From Rhizobium sp. JAB6 (lineage in GTDB: Bacteria; Pseudomonadota; Alphaproteobacteria; Rhizobiales; Rhizobiaceae), in NCBI RefSeq assembly GCF_003024605.1, contig NZ_PYJQ01000001.1:715001-779000 (forward strand): a DNA stretch of 64,000 nucleotides, read 5' to 3'. The notes beneath the pieces are model-generated. The model saw only the letters and a program-made list of their open reading frames with translations. It did not search any database and had not been told where the DNA came from. The position numbers and the translations under genes were made by a program. Shown here piece by piece: positions 8,273 to 18,896 of this stretch. The first letter of the stretch is position 1. Each line of letters starts with the position of its first letter.

Positions 8273-8301
8273 CTTGCCGCATTCCGCCCAATCCGCTAGT
8301 T
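8273..8301 (+). promoter_or_regulatory. candidate hisS promoter
   Basis: CTTGCC-N17-CTAGTT matches the rhizobial sigma70 pattern (CTTGAC-N17-CTATAT) at the right spacing. It would give a 5' leader of about 30 nt before the hisS ATG. Confidence 0.5.
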
Positions 8302-8336
8302 AACCGCGACTGTTCCCATACCGGATTACCCTAGAG

Positions 8337-9860
8337 ATGAGCGACAAACAAAAGAAACCGCAGAAGCTCAAGGCCCGCCTGCCGCGTGGCTTTGTCGATC
8401 GTTCGGCCAGCGACATTCGCGCCGTCAACGAGATGACCTCCAAGATCCGGGCAGTTTACGAGCATTATGGTTTCGATCCCGTCGAAACGCCGCTGTTCGA
8501 ATATACCGATGCGCTCGGCAAGTTCCTGCCCGATAGCGACCGGCCGAATGAGGGCGTGTTCTCGCTTCAGGATGACGATGAGCAGTGGATGTCGCTGCGC
8601 TATGATCTGACGGCGCCGCTCGCCCGTCATGTCGCCGAGAATTTCAACGAGATTCAGCTTCCCTACCGTACCTATCGCGCCGGCTACGTCTTCCGCAACG
8701 AGAAGCCAGGGCCCGGCCGCTTCCGCCAGTTCATGCAGTTCGACGCCGATACCGTCGGCGCGCCGGGCGTGCAGGCGGATGCCGAGATGTGCATGATGAT
8801 GGCCGACACGCTGGAGGCCTTGGGCATCAAGCGTGGAGACTATGTGATCCGCGTCAACAACCGCAAGGTTCTCGATGGTGTGCTGGAAGCCATCGGCCTC
8901 GGTGGTGATGACAAGGCCGCTCAGCGCCTGAACGTGCTGCGCGCCATCGACAAGCTCGACAAGTTCGGCCCGGAAGGCGTGGCGCTGCTGCTCGGCGCCG
9001 GCCGCAAGGACGAGTCCGGCGATTTCACCAAGGGTGCCGGTCTTGACCAAGGCCAGATCGACAAAGTGCTCTTCTTTGTCGGTATCAAGAACTATGTCGA
9101 AAGTGCTGTCCAGCTTGCCGAGCTCGTCGCCGGCACGTCCAAAGGCGGGGAAGGCGTCGAGGAACTGAATTTCATCGGCAGCCTCGTCACCAGCGCGGGC
9201 TATCAGTCGGATCGTATCAAGATCGATCCCTCCGTCGTGCGCGGGCTCGAATATTACACTGGCCCCGTCTATGAGGCCGAACTGCTGTTCGACGTCACCA
9301 ACGAGAAGGGCGAGAAGGTCGTCTTCGGCTCGGTGGGTGGCGGCGGCCGTTATGACGGGCTCGTCTCGCGCTTCATGGGCCAGCCGGTGCCGGCCACCGG
9401 CTTTTCCATCGGCGTGTCGCGCCTGATGACGGCGCTGAAGAACCTCGGCAAGCTCGGCACGGACGAGGTGATCGAGCCCGTGCTCGTCACCGTCATGGAC
9501 GGCGATGTCGATGCCATGGGACGCTACCAGCGCTTCACGCAGCAGCTGCGCGCCGCCGGCATCCGCGCCGAGATGTTCCAGGGTAACTGGAAGAAGTTTG
9601 GTAACCAGCTGAAATATGCCGATCGCCGCGGCTGCCCGATCGCCATCATTCAGGGCGGCGACGAGCGTGCCCAGGGCGTGGTGCAGATCAAGGATCTGAT
9701 CGAGGGCAAGCGCCTTTCCGGCGAGATCGAGGACAATGCAAGCTGGCGAGAAGCTCGGGTGGCGCAGGAAACCGTGCCGGAAGCCGAACTGATCGAGAAG
9801 GTCAAAGCGATCTTGGCGGCACAGGCGGAAGACCGAAAGAGGGCACTCGGCAATGTCTGA
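8337..9860 (+). CDS. hisS: histidyl-tRNA synthetase
   Basis: A class II aminoacyl-tRNA synthetase of 507 residues that charges tRNA-His. Motif 2 reads [20 protein letters not shown]. The histidine-binding motifs are [14 protein letters not shown] and [11 protein letters not shown], with motif 3 in [10 protein letters not shown]. The C-terminal anticodon-binding domain follows ([19 protein letters not shown]). It is about 80 residues longer than the E. coli enzyme and differs in motif 2. This fits the alphaproteobacterial group whose tRNA-His lacks the usual G-1:C73 identity pair. It leads a hisS-hisZ-hisG cluster. Confidence 0.96.
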   Translation: MSDKQKKPQKLKARLPRGFVDRSASDIRAVNEMTSKIRAVYEHYGFDPVETPLFEYTDALGKFLPDSDRPNEGVFSLQDDDEQWMSLRYDLTAPLARHVAENFNEIQLPYRTYRAGYVFRNEKPGPGRFRQFMQFDADTVGAPGVQADAEMCMMMADTLEALGIKRGDYVIRVNNRKVLDGVLEAIGLGGDDKAAQRLNVLRAIDKLDKFGPEGVALLLGAGRKDESGDFTKGAGLDQGQIDKVLFFVGIKNYVESAVQLAELVAGTSKGGEGVEELNFIGSLVTSAGYQSDRIKIDPSVVRGLEYYTGPVYEAELLFDVTNEKGEKVVFGSVGGGGRYDGLVSRFMGQPVPATGFSIGVSRLMTALKNLGKLGTDEVIEPVLVTVMDGDVDAMGRYQRFTQQLRAAGIRAEMFQGNWKKFGNQLKYADRRGCPIAIIQGGDERAQGVVQIKDLIEGKRLSGEIEDNASWREARVAQETVPEAELIEKVKAILAAQAEDRKRALGNV

Positions 9861-9884
9861 GCGGGTCGGGCAGTTTCGTTTTCA

Positions 9885-10046
9885 CCTTCTCCCCTCGGGG
9901 AGAAGGTGGCCCGAAGGTTCGGATGAGGGGGGCTCTCGGCTCATGCGAGCTATTCATCTTTCGGCGCTCAGAATCCTCGTCACGTCATTCCTCGGCCCCC
10001 TCATCCGCCCTGTCGGGCACCTTCTCTCCGCCGGGGAGAAGGGGAG
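9885..10046. repeat. RIME-like palindromic intergenic element
   Basis: The gap between hisS and hisZ is an imperfect palindrome of about 160 bp. The left arm runs from CTTCTCCCCTCGGGGAGAAG through CGGATGAGGGGG. The right arm is its inverse, from CCCCTCATCCG through CACCTTCTC to CCGGGGAGAAGG. Each arm ends in its own small hairpin. The CCTTCTCCCC / GGATGAGGGG signature is that of the RIME mosaic elements of rhizobia. It may fold in the hisS-hisZ transcript. Confidence 0.8.
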
Positions 10047-10055
10047 AACAGCCCC

Positions 10056-11174
10056 ATGCCCCTGATCAACCTCCCGGATTTTGCAGGCGATCTCCTTGAC
10101 GAATTCTCCGTTCGCCGAACGGAGAGGGTGGATACGCCCATCATCCAGCCGGCCGAGCCCTTTCTCGACATGGCCGGCGAGGATCTTCGCCGGCGCATCT
10201 TCATGACCGAAAGCGAAACCGGCGCCAGCCTTTGCCTGCGCCCGGAGTTCACCATCCCGGTCTGTCTGCGCCATATCGAGACCGCTACCGGCACGCCGAA
10301 GCGCTACTCCTATCTCGGTGAAATCTTCCGCCAGCGCCGCGAAGGCGGTCATGAGTTCTATCAGGCCGGCATCGAGGATCTGGGCGATGGCGATACGGCA
10401 GGCGCCGACGCCCGTGCCATGGGTGACGCCATCGGTATCCTGAGCCGGCTCGTTCCTGGCCAGCCGCTCTCGGTGACGCTGGGCGATCAGGCCGTATTCG
10501 AAGCGGTGGTACAGGCGCTGGGGCTGCCTACAGGCTGGCAGAAGCGGCTGATCCATGCCTTCGGCAACATGATGCAGCTCGAAACGCTGCTCGCACGGCT
10601 CGCAGGCCCGCAGGCGGTCACCGGGCTCGATGCGCACGTACTCGATTTCCTCAATCGCGGCGACGAGCAAGGGCTCATCAAACATATAGATGCGACCATG
10701 CAGGCGACCGGCTATTCCACCAATGCCAGCCGCTCGCCGCAGGAAATCGCCCGGCGCCTTCGCGAGAAGCTGGTCCTGTCCGAAACGCGCCTCGATGATG
10801 CAGCCTTTCGCGTGCTGGAGGAGTTCTTGTCCCTGAGCGTGCCGCTTGCGGACGCTTCGTCGGCGCTGGCAGGTTTTGCCGATGCGGCAGGGCTCAAGCT
10901 CGGGAGCGCATTGAAGAGCTTCGATGCCCGTGTCGCGGCACTGGCCAAAGCCGGTGTCGATGCCTCGAAGATCGATTATCGCGCCGCTTTCGGCCGTCCG
11001 CTTGATTACTATACCGGTCTCGTCTTCGAAGTGACGGTGCGGGGATCGAGCGCGGTGCTCGCCGGTGGCGGTCGCTTCGACCGGCTGATGACCCTGCTCG
11101 GGGCCAAGGACCATATCCCGGCCGTCGGCTTCGCGCTCTGGCTCGACCGCATCGAAACCGCGAGGGCAGCCTGA
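10056..11174 (+). CDS. hisZ: ATP phosphoribosyltransferase regulatory subunit
   Basis: A 372-residue catalytically inactive paralogue of HisRS that partners the short-form HisG in the first step of histidine biosynthesis. It keeps the class II core ([76 protein letters not shown]). It lacks the anticodon-binding domain of HisRS. It overlaps hisG by one base (TGATG), implying translational coupling and stoichiometric production of the hetero-octamer. Confidence 0.95.
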   Translation: MPLINLPDFAGDLLDEFSVRRTERVDTPIIQPAEPFLDMAGEDLRRRIFMTESETGASLCLRPEFTIPVCLRHIETATGTPKRYSYLGEIFRQRREGGHEFYQAGIEDLGDGDTAGADARAMGDAIGILSRLVPGQPLSVTLGDQAVFEAVVQALGLPTGWQKRLIHAFGNMMQLETLLARLAGPQAVTGLDAHVLDFLNRGDEQGLIKHIDATMQATGYSTNASRSPQEIARRLREKLVLSETRLDDAAFRVLEEFLSLSVPLADASSALAGFADAAGLKLGSALKSFDARVAALAKAGVDASKIDYRAAFGRPLDYYTGLVFEVTVRGSSAVLAGGGRFDRLMTLLGAKDHIPAVGFALWLDRIETARAA

Positions 11175-11869
11175 TGACCATCACGATTGCGCTCCCCTCC
11201 AAGGGCCGGATGAAGGATGATTGCTCGGCGGTTTTCGAGCGCGCCGGGATGCCGATCGTCGCGGTCGGTAATGACCGTTCCTATCGCGGCCGTGTTGAAG
11301 GTTGGGACGGAGTCGAGATCGCCTTCCTGTCGGCCTCGGAAATCTCCCGCGAGATAGGCAATGGCAGTGTCGATTTCGGCATTACCGGGGAGGATCTCGT
11401 GCGCGAGGGCATGGCGGAGGCGGATCGTCGGGTCGAATTCTGTGCAAGGCTCGGCTTCGGCCATGCCGACGTCGTCGTCGCGGTGCCGGAAATCTGGCTC
11501 GATGTCGATACCATGGCCGATCTTGGCGATGTCGCCGCCGATTTTCGCGCCCGCCATGGTCATAGGCTCACCGTTGCGACGAAATATTGGCGGCTGACGC
11601 AGCAATTCTTCTCCAGCCAGCACGGCATCCAGCTCTACCGCATCGTCGAAAGCCTCGGCGCAACGGAAGGGGCGCCGGCCGCCGGCTCGGCCGATATCAT
11701 CGTCGACATCACCTCCACCGGATCGACCCTGAGAGCGAACCACCTGAAGGTCTTGTCGGATGGGATCATCCTGCGTTCGGAGGCTTGCCTGGTGCGCGCC
11801 CGCAAGGAAAGCCACGAGGGCAATCCGATGGTTCAGCGTATCATTGCGGCTGTGCGCAGCGCGCTCTGA
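11174..11869 (+). CDS. hisG: ATP phosphoribosyltransferase catalytic subunit (short form)
   Basis: This enzyme condenses ATP and PRPP, the committed step of histidine biosynthesis. At 231 residues it is the short HisG form, which needs HisZ for activity and feedback inhibition; hisZ lies immediately upstream. Visible features are [12 protein letters not shown], the [14 protein letters not shown] hinge, and the PRPP-binding loop [19 protein letters not shown]. It is followed by a strong bidirectional terminator. Confidence 0.96.
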   Translation: MTITIALPSKGRMKDDCSAVFERAGMPIVAVGNDRSYRGRVEGWDGVEIAFLSASEISREIGNGSVDFGITGEDLVREGMAEADRRVEFCARLGFGHADVVVAVPEIWLDVDTMADLGDVAADFRARHGHRLTVATKYWRLTQQFFSSQHGIQLYRIVESLGATEGAPAAGSADIIVDITSTGSTLRANHLKVLSDGIILRSEACLVRARKESHEGNPMVQRIIAAVRSAL

Positions 11870-11888
11870 TTTCTTCAAGTTTCACGTA

Positions 11889-11920
11889 AAAAGGCCCGCC
11901 GGAATTCCGGCGGGCCTTTT
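11889..11920. terminator. bidirectional intrinsic terminator, hisG / doxX
   Basis: AAAAGGCCCGCCGG-AATT-CCGGCGGGCCTTTT is a perfect GC-rich stem flanked by A and T runs. It lies between the convergent hisG and DoxX genes and should stop transcription from both sides. Confidence 0.92.
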
Positions 11921-11941
11921 GTCTTGGGAGACAGGCAGCAC

Positions 11942-12385
11942 TTAGGCCGCGGCGTAGGCACCGCGGCGAGCGTCGAGCGAGTAGACGCCTGCACCGTTGG
12001 CGGCGAGCATGACGTAGGCTCCGGCGAGCGTGATGTTCTTCAGGAAGTTCACGAAGTTCAGGCCGTTGATCCAGCCGTTGGCAGCAGCCGGGAAGTCCGG
12101 AACGTTGACGGTGCCCAGGTGGAAGACGACGCCGGTGAAGACGCAGAAGAGGGCGAGCAGCCAGCCGACGATGCGGACCTGGAAGCCGATGAGGACACAG
12201 ACGCCGGTAACGAATTCAAAAGCGCCGGCAAGATAGGTGAGCAGCGTCGCGGCCGGCATCCCGGCGCCGGCGATCATGCCGGCCGTACCGGCAGGGTCAG
12301 TCAGCTTGCCGAAGCCGGCGAAGATGAACATGAAGGCGAGCAGGATGCGCGCCACAAGAATGATGATGTTGTTGGTATTGGACAT
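11942..12385 (-). CDS. DoxX family membrane protein
   Basis: A 147-residue inner-membrane protein with four hydrophobic helices (starting IIILVARILLAFMFIFAGFGKL). It has the DoxX pattern: FAGFGKLTDPAGTAGMIAGAGMP, then FEFVTGVCVLIGFQVRIVGWLLALF. Members are subunits or relatives of quinone-linked oxidoreductases and are often stress-inducible. The start MSNTNN follows a GGAG motif; the longer ORF upstream is spurious. The divergent neighbour is a GST gene, with a palindrome between them. Confidence 0.9.
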   Translation of the reverse strand: MSNTNNIIILVARILLAFMFIFAGFGKLTDPAGTAGMIAGAGMPAATLLTYLAGAFEFVTGVCVLIGFQVRIVGWLLALFCVFTGVVFHLGTVNVPDFPAAANGWINGLNFVNFLKNITLAGAYVMLAANGAGVYSLDARRGAYAAA

Positions 12386-12499
12386 CAGGGGGTCTCCGGT
12401 AAATTCGCTTGGGTTCAAGTGGCGATAATTTCCTGGAGACGGATATTCGTGATTTTTGGTGAGTTGAAAAGATAAACAACTGCGCACAATTAGTTCACA

Positions 12500-12515
12500 A
12501 TCATTGAACAATGAT
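12500..12515. promoter_or_regulatory. palindromic operator between doxX and gst
   Basis: ATCATTG-AA-CAATGAT is a perfect 7-2-7 palindrome. It overlaps a second dyad, GTTCA-N7-TGAAC (12493-12509). A 16-bp palindrome of this size suits a MarR- or TetR-type dimer, and its position lets one regulator control both divergent genes. Confidence 0.55.
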
Positions 12516-12602
12516 CCGCCCAGATAACTCTTCCCATACAAGCCTTATCGGCTATTGTGGCGCCAAATCAGTCATCAAATCAGAGCCTTCAGGAGCAAGC
12601 CC

Positions 12603-13310
12603 ATGGCCGATCTGTCTTCCTTTCCGATCACGAAGCGCTGGCCTGCCAGCGATCCCGATGTTATCCAGCTCTATTCTCTGCCGACGCCGAACGGCGTAAA
12701 GGTCTCGATTGCGCTGGAGGAGCTTGGCCTTCCCTATGAGCCGCATCTGATCTCCTTCGGCACCAATGATCAGAAATCGCCGGAATTCGTTTCGTTGAAC
12801 CCGAACGGCCGCATCCCGGCAATCATCGATCCCAACGGACCCGGCGGCAAGCCGATCGGTCTGTTCGAGTCCGGCGCGATCCTGGTCTATCTGGCGGAAA
12901 AGACCGGCAAGCTCATTCCGAGCGATGCTAACAGGCGCTACGAGACTCTTGAATGGGTCTTCTTTCAGATGGCAGGCGTCGGTCCCATGTTCGGCCAGTT
13001 CGGCCACTTCTTCAAATTCGCCGCCGAAAAGGTCGCCAATAACTCCTATCCGGTTGAGCGTTATCGCGATGAGGCCAAACGCCTGCTTGGCGTTCTGGAG
13101 AGCCGCCTGCAGGGGCGCGAATGGATCATGGGCGATGAATACACCATCGCCGACATCACGACGTTCCCCTGGGTTCGCGGCGTCGACGTCTTCTATGGCG
13201 GCCGGGAGGTATTGGAGCTCGAACGCTTCCCTTCGGTCATGGCGTGGCTCGACCGTGCGCTTGCGCGTCCCGCAAGCCAGCGCGGTCTCAGCATTCCGAA
13301 GCGGGATTGA
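12603..13310 (+). CDS. glutathione S-transferase (YghU type)
   Basis: A 235-residue soluble glutathione S-transferase of the YghU/YfcG disulfide-reductase group. The N-terminal thioredoxin fold has LYSLPTPNGVKVSIALEELGLPYEPH, and the GSH-binding region is NGRIPAIIDP then LFESGAILVYLAEK. The all-helical C-terminal domain includes YTIADITTFPWVRG. The Thr-Pro-Asn-Gly active-site motif is typical of the nu-class enzymes that reduce disulfides and peroxides with two GSH. AGGAG lies just before the ATG. Confidence 0.93.
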   Translation: MADLSSFPITKRWPASDPDVIQLYSLPTPNGVKVSIALEELGLPYEPHLISFGTNDQKSPEFVSLNPNGRIPAIIDPNGPGGKPIGLFESGAILVYLAEKTGKLIPSDANRRYETLEWVFFQMAGVGPMFGQFGHFFKFAAEKVANNSYPVERYRDEAKRLLGVLESRLQGREWIMGDEYTIADITTFPWVRGVDVFYGGREVLELERFPSVMAWLDRALARPASQRGLSIPKRD

Positions 13311-13366
13311 TCAGGTAGAACCGGTAGCTGGTCAGATGAACTCGCCTGACCATGGGCGACAGTGAT

Positions 13367-13825
13367 TTACTGCCGGGTAGCGAGTTGGCTCCCCGGGTCC
13401 AGCTTGAAGCGGGGAAACAGGAAAACGCCGACCATGCTGCCGGCATGCTGCTTATCCGCGGCGACGGATTCGCCGACACAGAAGACCGGCCGGCGATGAC
13501 CACCGGTGGCGAGCGTGGTCGTGGAATAGCAGAAGCAGGAATGGGTGGCGGCCGCCTGCTCGAAAAGATCGAGGATACGCGCCCGATCGTGCAGGTCATA
13601 GCAATGCATGAGGCTCAGCAGACCGCATTCCGAGGAGCTCAACCCATGCAGCATGGTGCTCCACTGCCCAAGTTTGATGATGCCGCTTGAAAGATCGCCC
13701 GCCCATCCCTCGGAAACACAGAATTGCGACAGAAGATCCGGGTCATGGGCTTGGAACTCCAGCGAGCCGGGTGCAAACGGTGCGGAAAAATTGGCCTTGG
13801 CAATCTTGAACAAACTGACCCCCAT
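13367..13825 (-). CDS. conserved hypothetical protein
   Basis: A protein of about 152 residues starting MGVSLFKIAKANFSAPFAP. A TTG 33 bp upstream would add 11 residues. The ATG at 13825 has GGGGGAC upstream, though about 12 nt away. It has no signal peptide or membrane helix, several Cys residues in the middle (CYDLHD, HSCFCYST) and a hydrophobic C-terminal strand (MVGVFLFPRFKLD). The composition is protein-like and it looks like a single alpha/beta sensory-type domain, but I do not recognise it. It stands alone between the gst gene and groEL. Confidence 0.6.
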   Translation of the reverse strand: MGVSLFKIAKANFSAPFAPGSLEFQAHDPDLLSQFCVSEGWAGDLSSGIIKLGQWSTMLHGLSSSECGLLSLMHCYDLHDRARILDLFEQAAATHSCFCYSTTTLATGGHRRPVFCVGESVAADKQHAGSMVGVFLFPRFKLDPGSQLATRQ

Positions 13826-14202
13826 TTGAGCGCCAGGTCCCCCTTGCGCTTTATCCAAATTCCGGTGCGTCTTCCGGATGGAATGTCTTCCCGAACGCCG
13901 CGCCCGATGAAATGCAGAGCATTTGGCTCTAATGCTTCCTTTTTCGGGCGTGTCGATCCCGGCTATGAAGTCATTTCAAGTAAAAAATCCGGACGCGCAT
14001 CAACTCTCAAGATCATAACCATGCGCGGGCGCCGATTAATCGTGCCGAAAATAAGTAAAATTTGCGTGCATTGCAGCTAACCCTCCAAAATCGCTGCGTC
14101 GCGATTTATAAGAGCTTTTCTGAAAACGGCAATGGGGCAATTTGCGTAAATTTGCGCTACCGCGAAACTTGCCGATCCCTAGTCGAAGCATAAAGGCTAA
14201 AA
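13826..14202. other. gene-poor interval downstream of groEL
   Basis: About 375 bases without a convincing gene. It must hold the promoter of the hypothetical gene to its left. One small hairpin is visible (AAATCGC-N6-GCGATTT, 14088-14107), followed by an A/T-rich stretch. A small RNA is possible but nothing else supports it. Confidence 0.35.
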
Positions 14203-14234
14203 CGAAAAGGGCGACCCCGGAGGGCCGCCCTTCG
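14203..14234 (-). terminator. groESL intrinsic terminator
   Basis: Read on the minus strand, AAGGGCGGCC-CTCC-GGGGTCGCCCTT is a GC-rich hairpin followed by TTTCG, about 50 bp after the groEL stop. Confidence 0.8.
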
Positions 14235-14282
14235 TCAATTCCCGCTGTCGGATGGAACAATCGTGTTAAGGCTGAAGCCTTA

Positions 14283-15956
<1,674 letters not shown>

Positions 15957-15997
15957 TTAAGGCCCGTCAGCTGTATCGGAAAAGGGGACCGGCCGGA

Positions 15998-16294
15998 TTA
16001 GCCGATGATGCCCATGATGTCGGCTTCCTTCATGATCAGAAGGTCTTCGCCGTTGAGCTTGACTTCGGTGCCGGACCACTTGCCGAACAGAACGCGATCG
16101 CCAACCTTGACGTCGAGTGCTACGACCTTGCCGGATTCATCGCGAGCACCGGAACCGACGGCGACGATTTCGCCTTCCTGCGGCTTTTCCTTGGCGGTGT
16201 CTGGAATGATGATGCCACCCTTGGTCTTTTCTTCCGACTCGACTCGACGAACGACGACGCGGTCATGAAGGGGGCGGAAATTGGTGCTTGCCAT
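15998..16294 (-). CDS. groES: 10 kDa chaperonin GroES
   Basis: The co-chaperonin that caps GroEL, 98 residues. It starts [19 protein letters not shown] and has the mobile loop with the GroEL-binding GGIIIPDTA segment. It ends with [30 protein letters not shown]. First gene of the groESL operon, with CIRCE located 58 bp before its start codon. Confidence 0.98.
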   Translation of the reverse strand: MASTNFRPLHDRVVVRRVESEEKTKGGIIIPDTAKEKPQEGEIVAVGSGARDESGKVVALDVKVGDRVLFGKWSGTEVKLNGEDLLIMKEADIMGIIG

Positions 16295-16351
16295 TGTCTA
16301 ATCCCTCGATCAAATGACATTCACGGATCAGCGGGGATCCGTATGGATTTG

Positions 16352-16378
16352 TTAGCACTCATCCTCTGAGAGTGCTAG
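16352..16378 (-). promoter_or_regulatory. CIRCE element (HrcA operator)
   Basis: TTAGCACTC-N9-GAGTGCTAG is the CIRCE inverted repeat with only the final base differing from consensus. It lies just downstream of the groESL -10 box, in the initially transcribed region. HrcA bound here represses groESL until heat shock titrates it. Confidence 0.97.
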
Positions 16379-16386
16379 CGACGGTG

Positions 16387-16415
16387 ATTTAGGGGTGGCT
16401 TCCGGACGAGTCAAG
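16387..16415 (-). promoter_or_regulatory. groESL promoter
   Basis: On the minus strand CTTGAC (16410-16415), a 17-bp spacer and CTAAAT (16387-16392) match the rhizobial housekeeping promoter CTTGAC-N17-CTATAT at 11 of 12 positions. The predicted start falls at the edge of CIRCE. Confidence 0.85.
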
Positions 16416-16717
16416 AACAGCACTGTGAATTTTTTGCGGCGCATAGCGGCTTGTTTTGAGGATGATTAACGCCCGTAGCAGTGCCGCGTAGCACGCCGTT
16501 GCAAAGATTCTCTCATTTTGCCCTCCGGAAGAAGGGCCAGGTCACGCCCTTTCCGAAACGTCATGCCACTGCTTCCGCTGCGCAATCTCGCCGCTCGCCG
16601 ACCTTGCCCATGCCTGCTCCTCGGACCTTGTGCGGCGCAAAAACCTTGCATGCCGCTCTTGTAATTTGCCGGCCGGTTTGCGATGTCAGCCCGTGCTTTA
16701 TTTGATGCGAGGACGGC
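16416..16717. other. intergenic interval, groESL promoter side / HAD-IIA gene
   Basis: About 300 bases between the groESL promoter and the divergent HAD-IIA gene. Only the promoter of the latter is expected here. I see no gene, repeat or hairpin I would defend. Confidence 0.35.
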
Positions 16718-17566
16718 ATGGGCAAACGGATCGGGAGCTTTCGCGACATCGGCGGACTTTATGATGTTGCGCTCTGCGATGTCTGGGGCGTGCTCCATAA
16801 CGGCGCCACCGCCTACAAGGAGGCCTCCATCGCGCTTGAAGCGGCCCGCGCCGAAGGGCTGACCGTCGTCCTCATCACCAATTCTCCGCGCGTCGCTCCG
16901 AAGGTGGTCGAGCAGTTGCGGGCGATCGGCGTACCCGATAGCGTCTACGACCGCATCATCACGTCGGGCGACGTAACGCGCAAGCTGATCGCCGAAGGCC
17001 CGAAGAAGGTGTTCCTGCTCGGTCCCGAGCGCGATATCGGCATCCTGGAAGGTCTGGACGTTCAGCGCGTCGAGGCCGGCGAGGCGGAAAGCATCGTCTG
17101 CACCGGCTTCTTCGACGACGAGACTGAAACGCCTGACGATTATACCGATATGCTGACGGCGTGGTCGGCCCGCAACGTGCCACTGATCTGCGCCAACCCG
17201 GATCTTGTGGTCGAGCGCGGCCATCGCATGATCCCCTGCGCCGGCGCCATGGCCGCCTATTACGAGCGGCTCGGCGGCCAGACGCGCATTGCCGGCAAGC
17301 CGCATCAGCCGATCTACAATGCGGCGATCGCCGCGGCCCGCGAGGTGAAGAGCGAATTTCCGCTGTCGCGCGTGGTGGCGATCGGTGACGGCATGCCGAC
17401 CGACGTGCGCGGCGCACTCGATTACGGCCTCGATCTTCTTTATATCAGCCATGGCATCCACGCCCGCGAATATGTCGTCGAGGGCCATACGGATGAGGCC
17501 GCTCTCGGCGCCTTCCTAGCGCGCGAACAGGCCTCGCCGAAGTGGTGGATGCCACGCCTTGTCTGA
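16718..17566 (+). CDS. HAD-superfamily class IIA hydrolase
   Basis: A 282-residue protein of the NagD-like (class IIA) HAD family, close to the TIGR01459 subgroup. Motif I is DVALCDVWGVLHNG and motif II is VLITNSPR. The cap contains GVPDSVYDRIITSGDVT and PLICANPDLVVERG, the Lys motif is GKPHQPIYNAA, and motif IV is AIGDGMPTDVRGA. The usual second Asp of motif I (DxD) is Trp here (DVW), a feature I associate with this subgroup. The substrate is unknown. It sits 15 bp before ribF, so a link to flavin or sugar phosphates is possible. Confidence 0.9.
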   Translation: MGKRIGSFRDIGGLYDVALCDVWGVLHNGATAYKEASIALEAARAEGLTVVLITNSPRVAPKVVEQLRAIGVPDSVYDRIITSGDVTRKLIAEGPKKVFLLGPERDIGILEGLDVQRVEAGEAESIVCTGFFDDETETPDDYTDMLTAWSARNVPLICANPDLVVERGHRMIPCAGAMAAYYERLGGQTRIAGKPHQPIYNAAIAAAREVKSEFPLSRVVAIGDGMPTDVRGALDYGLDLLYISHGIHAREYVVEGHTDEAALGAFLAREQASPKWWMPRLV

Positions 17567-17581
17567 GGAGAGTGGCAGCCG

Positions 17582-18565
17582 ATGACCGTTTTCCATCGCA
17601 ACGAAACCCGCGAGCCGCTTCCCGATGCCTTGAAGGGTGGGGTGGTCGCCATCGGTAATTTCGACGGCGTGCACCGCGGCCATCAATCTGTATTGAACCG
17701 TGCGCTGGAGATCGCCAGGGAGCGCGGGCTGCCTGCTCTGGTGCTGACCTTCGAGCCGCATCCGCGCACGGTCTTCAAGCCTGAACAGCCCGTCTTCCGC
17801 CTGACCCCGGCACCATTGCGAGCGCGGCTGCTGGAAGCGCTCGGCTTCAACGCCGTCATCGAATATCCTTTCGATCGCGCCTTCTCGCAGCGTTCGGCGG
17901 ATGAATTCGTCCACTCGATCCTGATCGATTGGCTGCACGCCTCGGAAGTCGTCACCGGCTTCGATTTCCATTTCGGCCATGATCGCCAGGGACGCCCCGC
18001 CTTCCTGATGAATGCCGGTAGCCGTAACGGCTTCGGCGTGACGCTGATCGATGCCTTCCGCGACGAAAACACCGAGGTCATCTCATCGAGCCGCATTCGT
18101 GCGCTGCTCGCGGAAGGCGACGTCGCCCAAGCCGCCGGCCTGCTCGGCTATCGCTATACTGTTCAGGCGCCCGTCATCGGCGGCGAGAAGCTTGGCCGTA
18201 CGCTCGGCTTCCCTACGGCAAACATGCAGCTTCCGGCCGAGACATCGCTGAGGGCAGGCATCTATGCGGTTCGCTTCCGAACGGCCGATGGCGTCATTCG
18301 CGATGGTGTCGCCAGCTACGGCCGGCGCCCGACGGTAACCGACAACGGCGCGCCGCTGCTGGAAACCTTCGTTTTCGATTTCAGCGGCGATCTTTACGGC
18401 CAGGTCTGTTCAGTCTCCTTCTTCGGCTATCTCCGTCCCGAACTGAAGTTCGATGGTCTCGACCCGCTGGTTGCGCAGATCCGCAAGGATGAGGACGAGG
18501 CGCGCGCGCTGCTTGCCGGCGTTCAGCCGCTCAGCGAGCTCGACCGGACCATCGCCTTCACCTGA
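17582..18565 (+). CDS. ribF: bifunctional riboflavin kinase / FAD synthetase
   Basis: It converts riboflavin to FMN and then FAD. The N-terminal nucleotidyltransferase domain shows IGNFDGVHRGHQ, TFEPHPRTVF and ISSSRIRALLAEGDV. The C-terminal flavokinase domain shows GEKLGRTLGFPTANM, GVASYGRRPTV and LETFVFDF...LYGQ. Length 327 residues is normal. It follows the HAD-IIA gene closely and is probably co-transcribed with it. Confidence 0.97.
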   Translation: MTVFHRNETREPLPDALKGGVVAIGNFDGVHRGHQSVLNRALEIARERGLPALVLTFEPHPRTVFKPEQPVFRLTPAPLRARLLEALGFNAVIEYPFDRAFSQRSADEFVHSILIDWLHASEVVTGFDFHFGHDRQGRPAFLMNAGSRNGFGVTLIDAFRDENTEVISSSRIRALLAEGDVAQAAGLLGYRYTVQAPVIGGEKLGRTLGFPTANMQLPAETSLRAGIYAVRFRTADGVIRDGVASYGRRPTVTDNGAPLLETFVFDFSGDLYGQVCSVSFFGYLRPELKFDGLDPLVAQIRKDEDEARALLAGVQPLSELDRTIAFT

Positions 18566-18698
18566 TTTTACTTGCCGAATTGCGCGCGGGGATTGCGGCG
18601 CTGCAATATCTTTTTGCCTTGAGCGGGTGGGAAGGATGCTGCAATGCTCATACAGCCGGGTGCGAGTCGCCGCGCCCATTTTCCGAAAGGCGCACGAG

Positions 18699-18896
18699 AT
18701 GGATAAACGTTTTGGGACAGCGGCCTGCTGGCTGCTCGTTATTCCCTATATTGGTTTGCTTTGGGTCCCCTTCTACAACAGCCATGACCCGGTTCTGCTG
18801 GGATTTCCTTTCTTCTACTGGTATCAGCTGGCCTGGGTGCCGATCACCGCTGTTCTGACCTGGATCGCCTATCGGAGCATGCGCCATGATGACTGA
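18699..18896 (+). CDS. DUF3311 small membrane protein
   Basis: A 65-residue protein with two transmembrane helices (TAACWLLVIPYIGLLWVPFY and FYWYQLAWVPITAVLTWIAY) and the DUF3311 P-x-Y...N-x-x-x-P-x-L-x-G-x-P-F-F-Y-W-Y-Q pattern. Such genes sit directly before sodium:solute symporter genes; here the stop overlaps the symporter start by 11 bp. It is a likely accessory subunit of the transporter. The short ATG start is preceded by AAGG. Confidence 0.85.
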   Translation: MDKRFGTAACWLLVIPYIGLLWVPFYNSHDPVLLGFPFFYWYQLAWVPITAVLTWIAYRSMRHDD

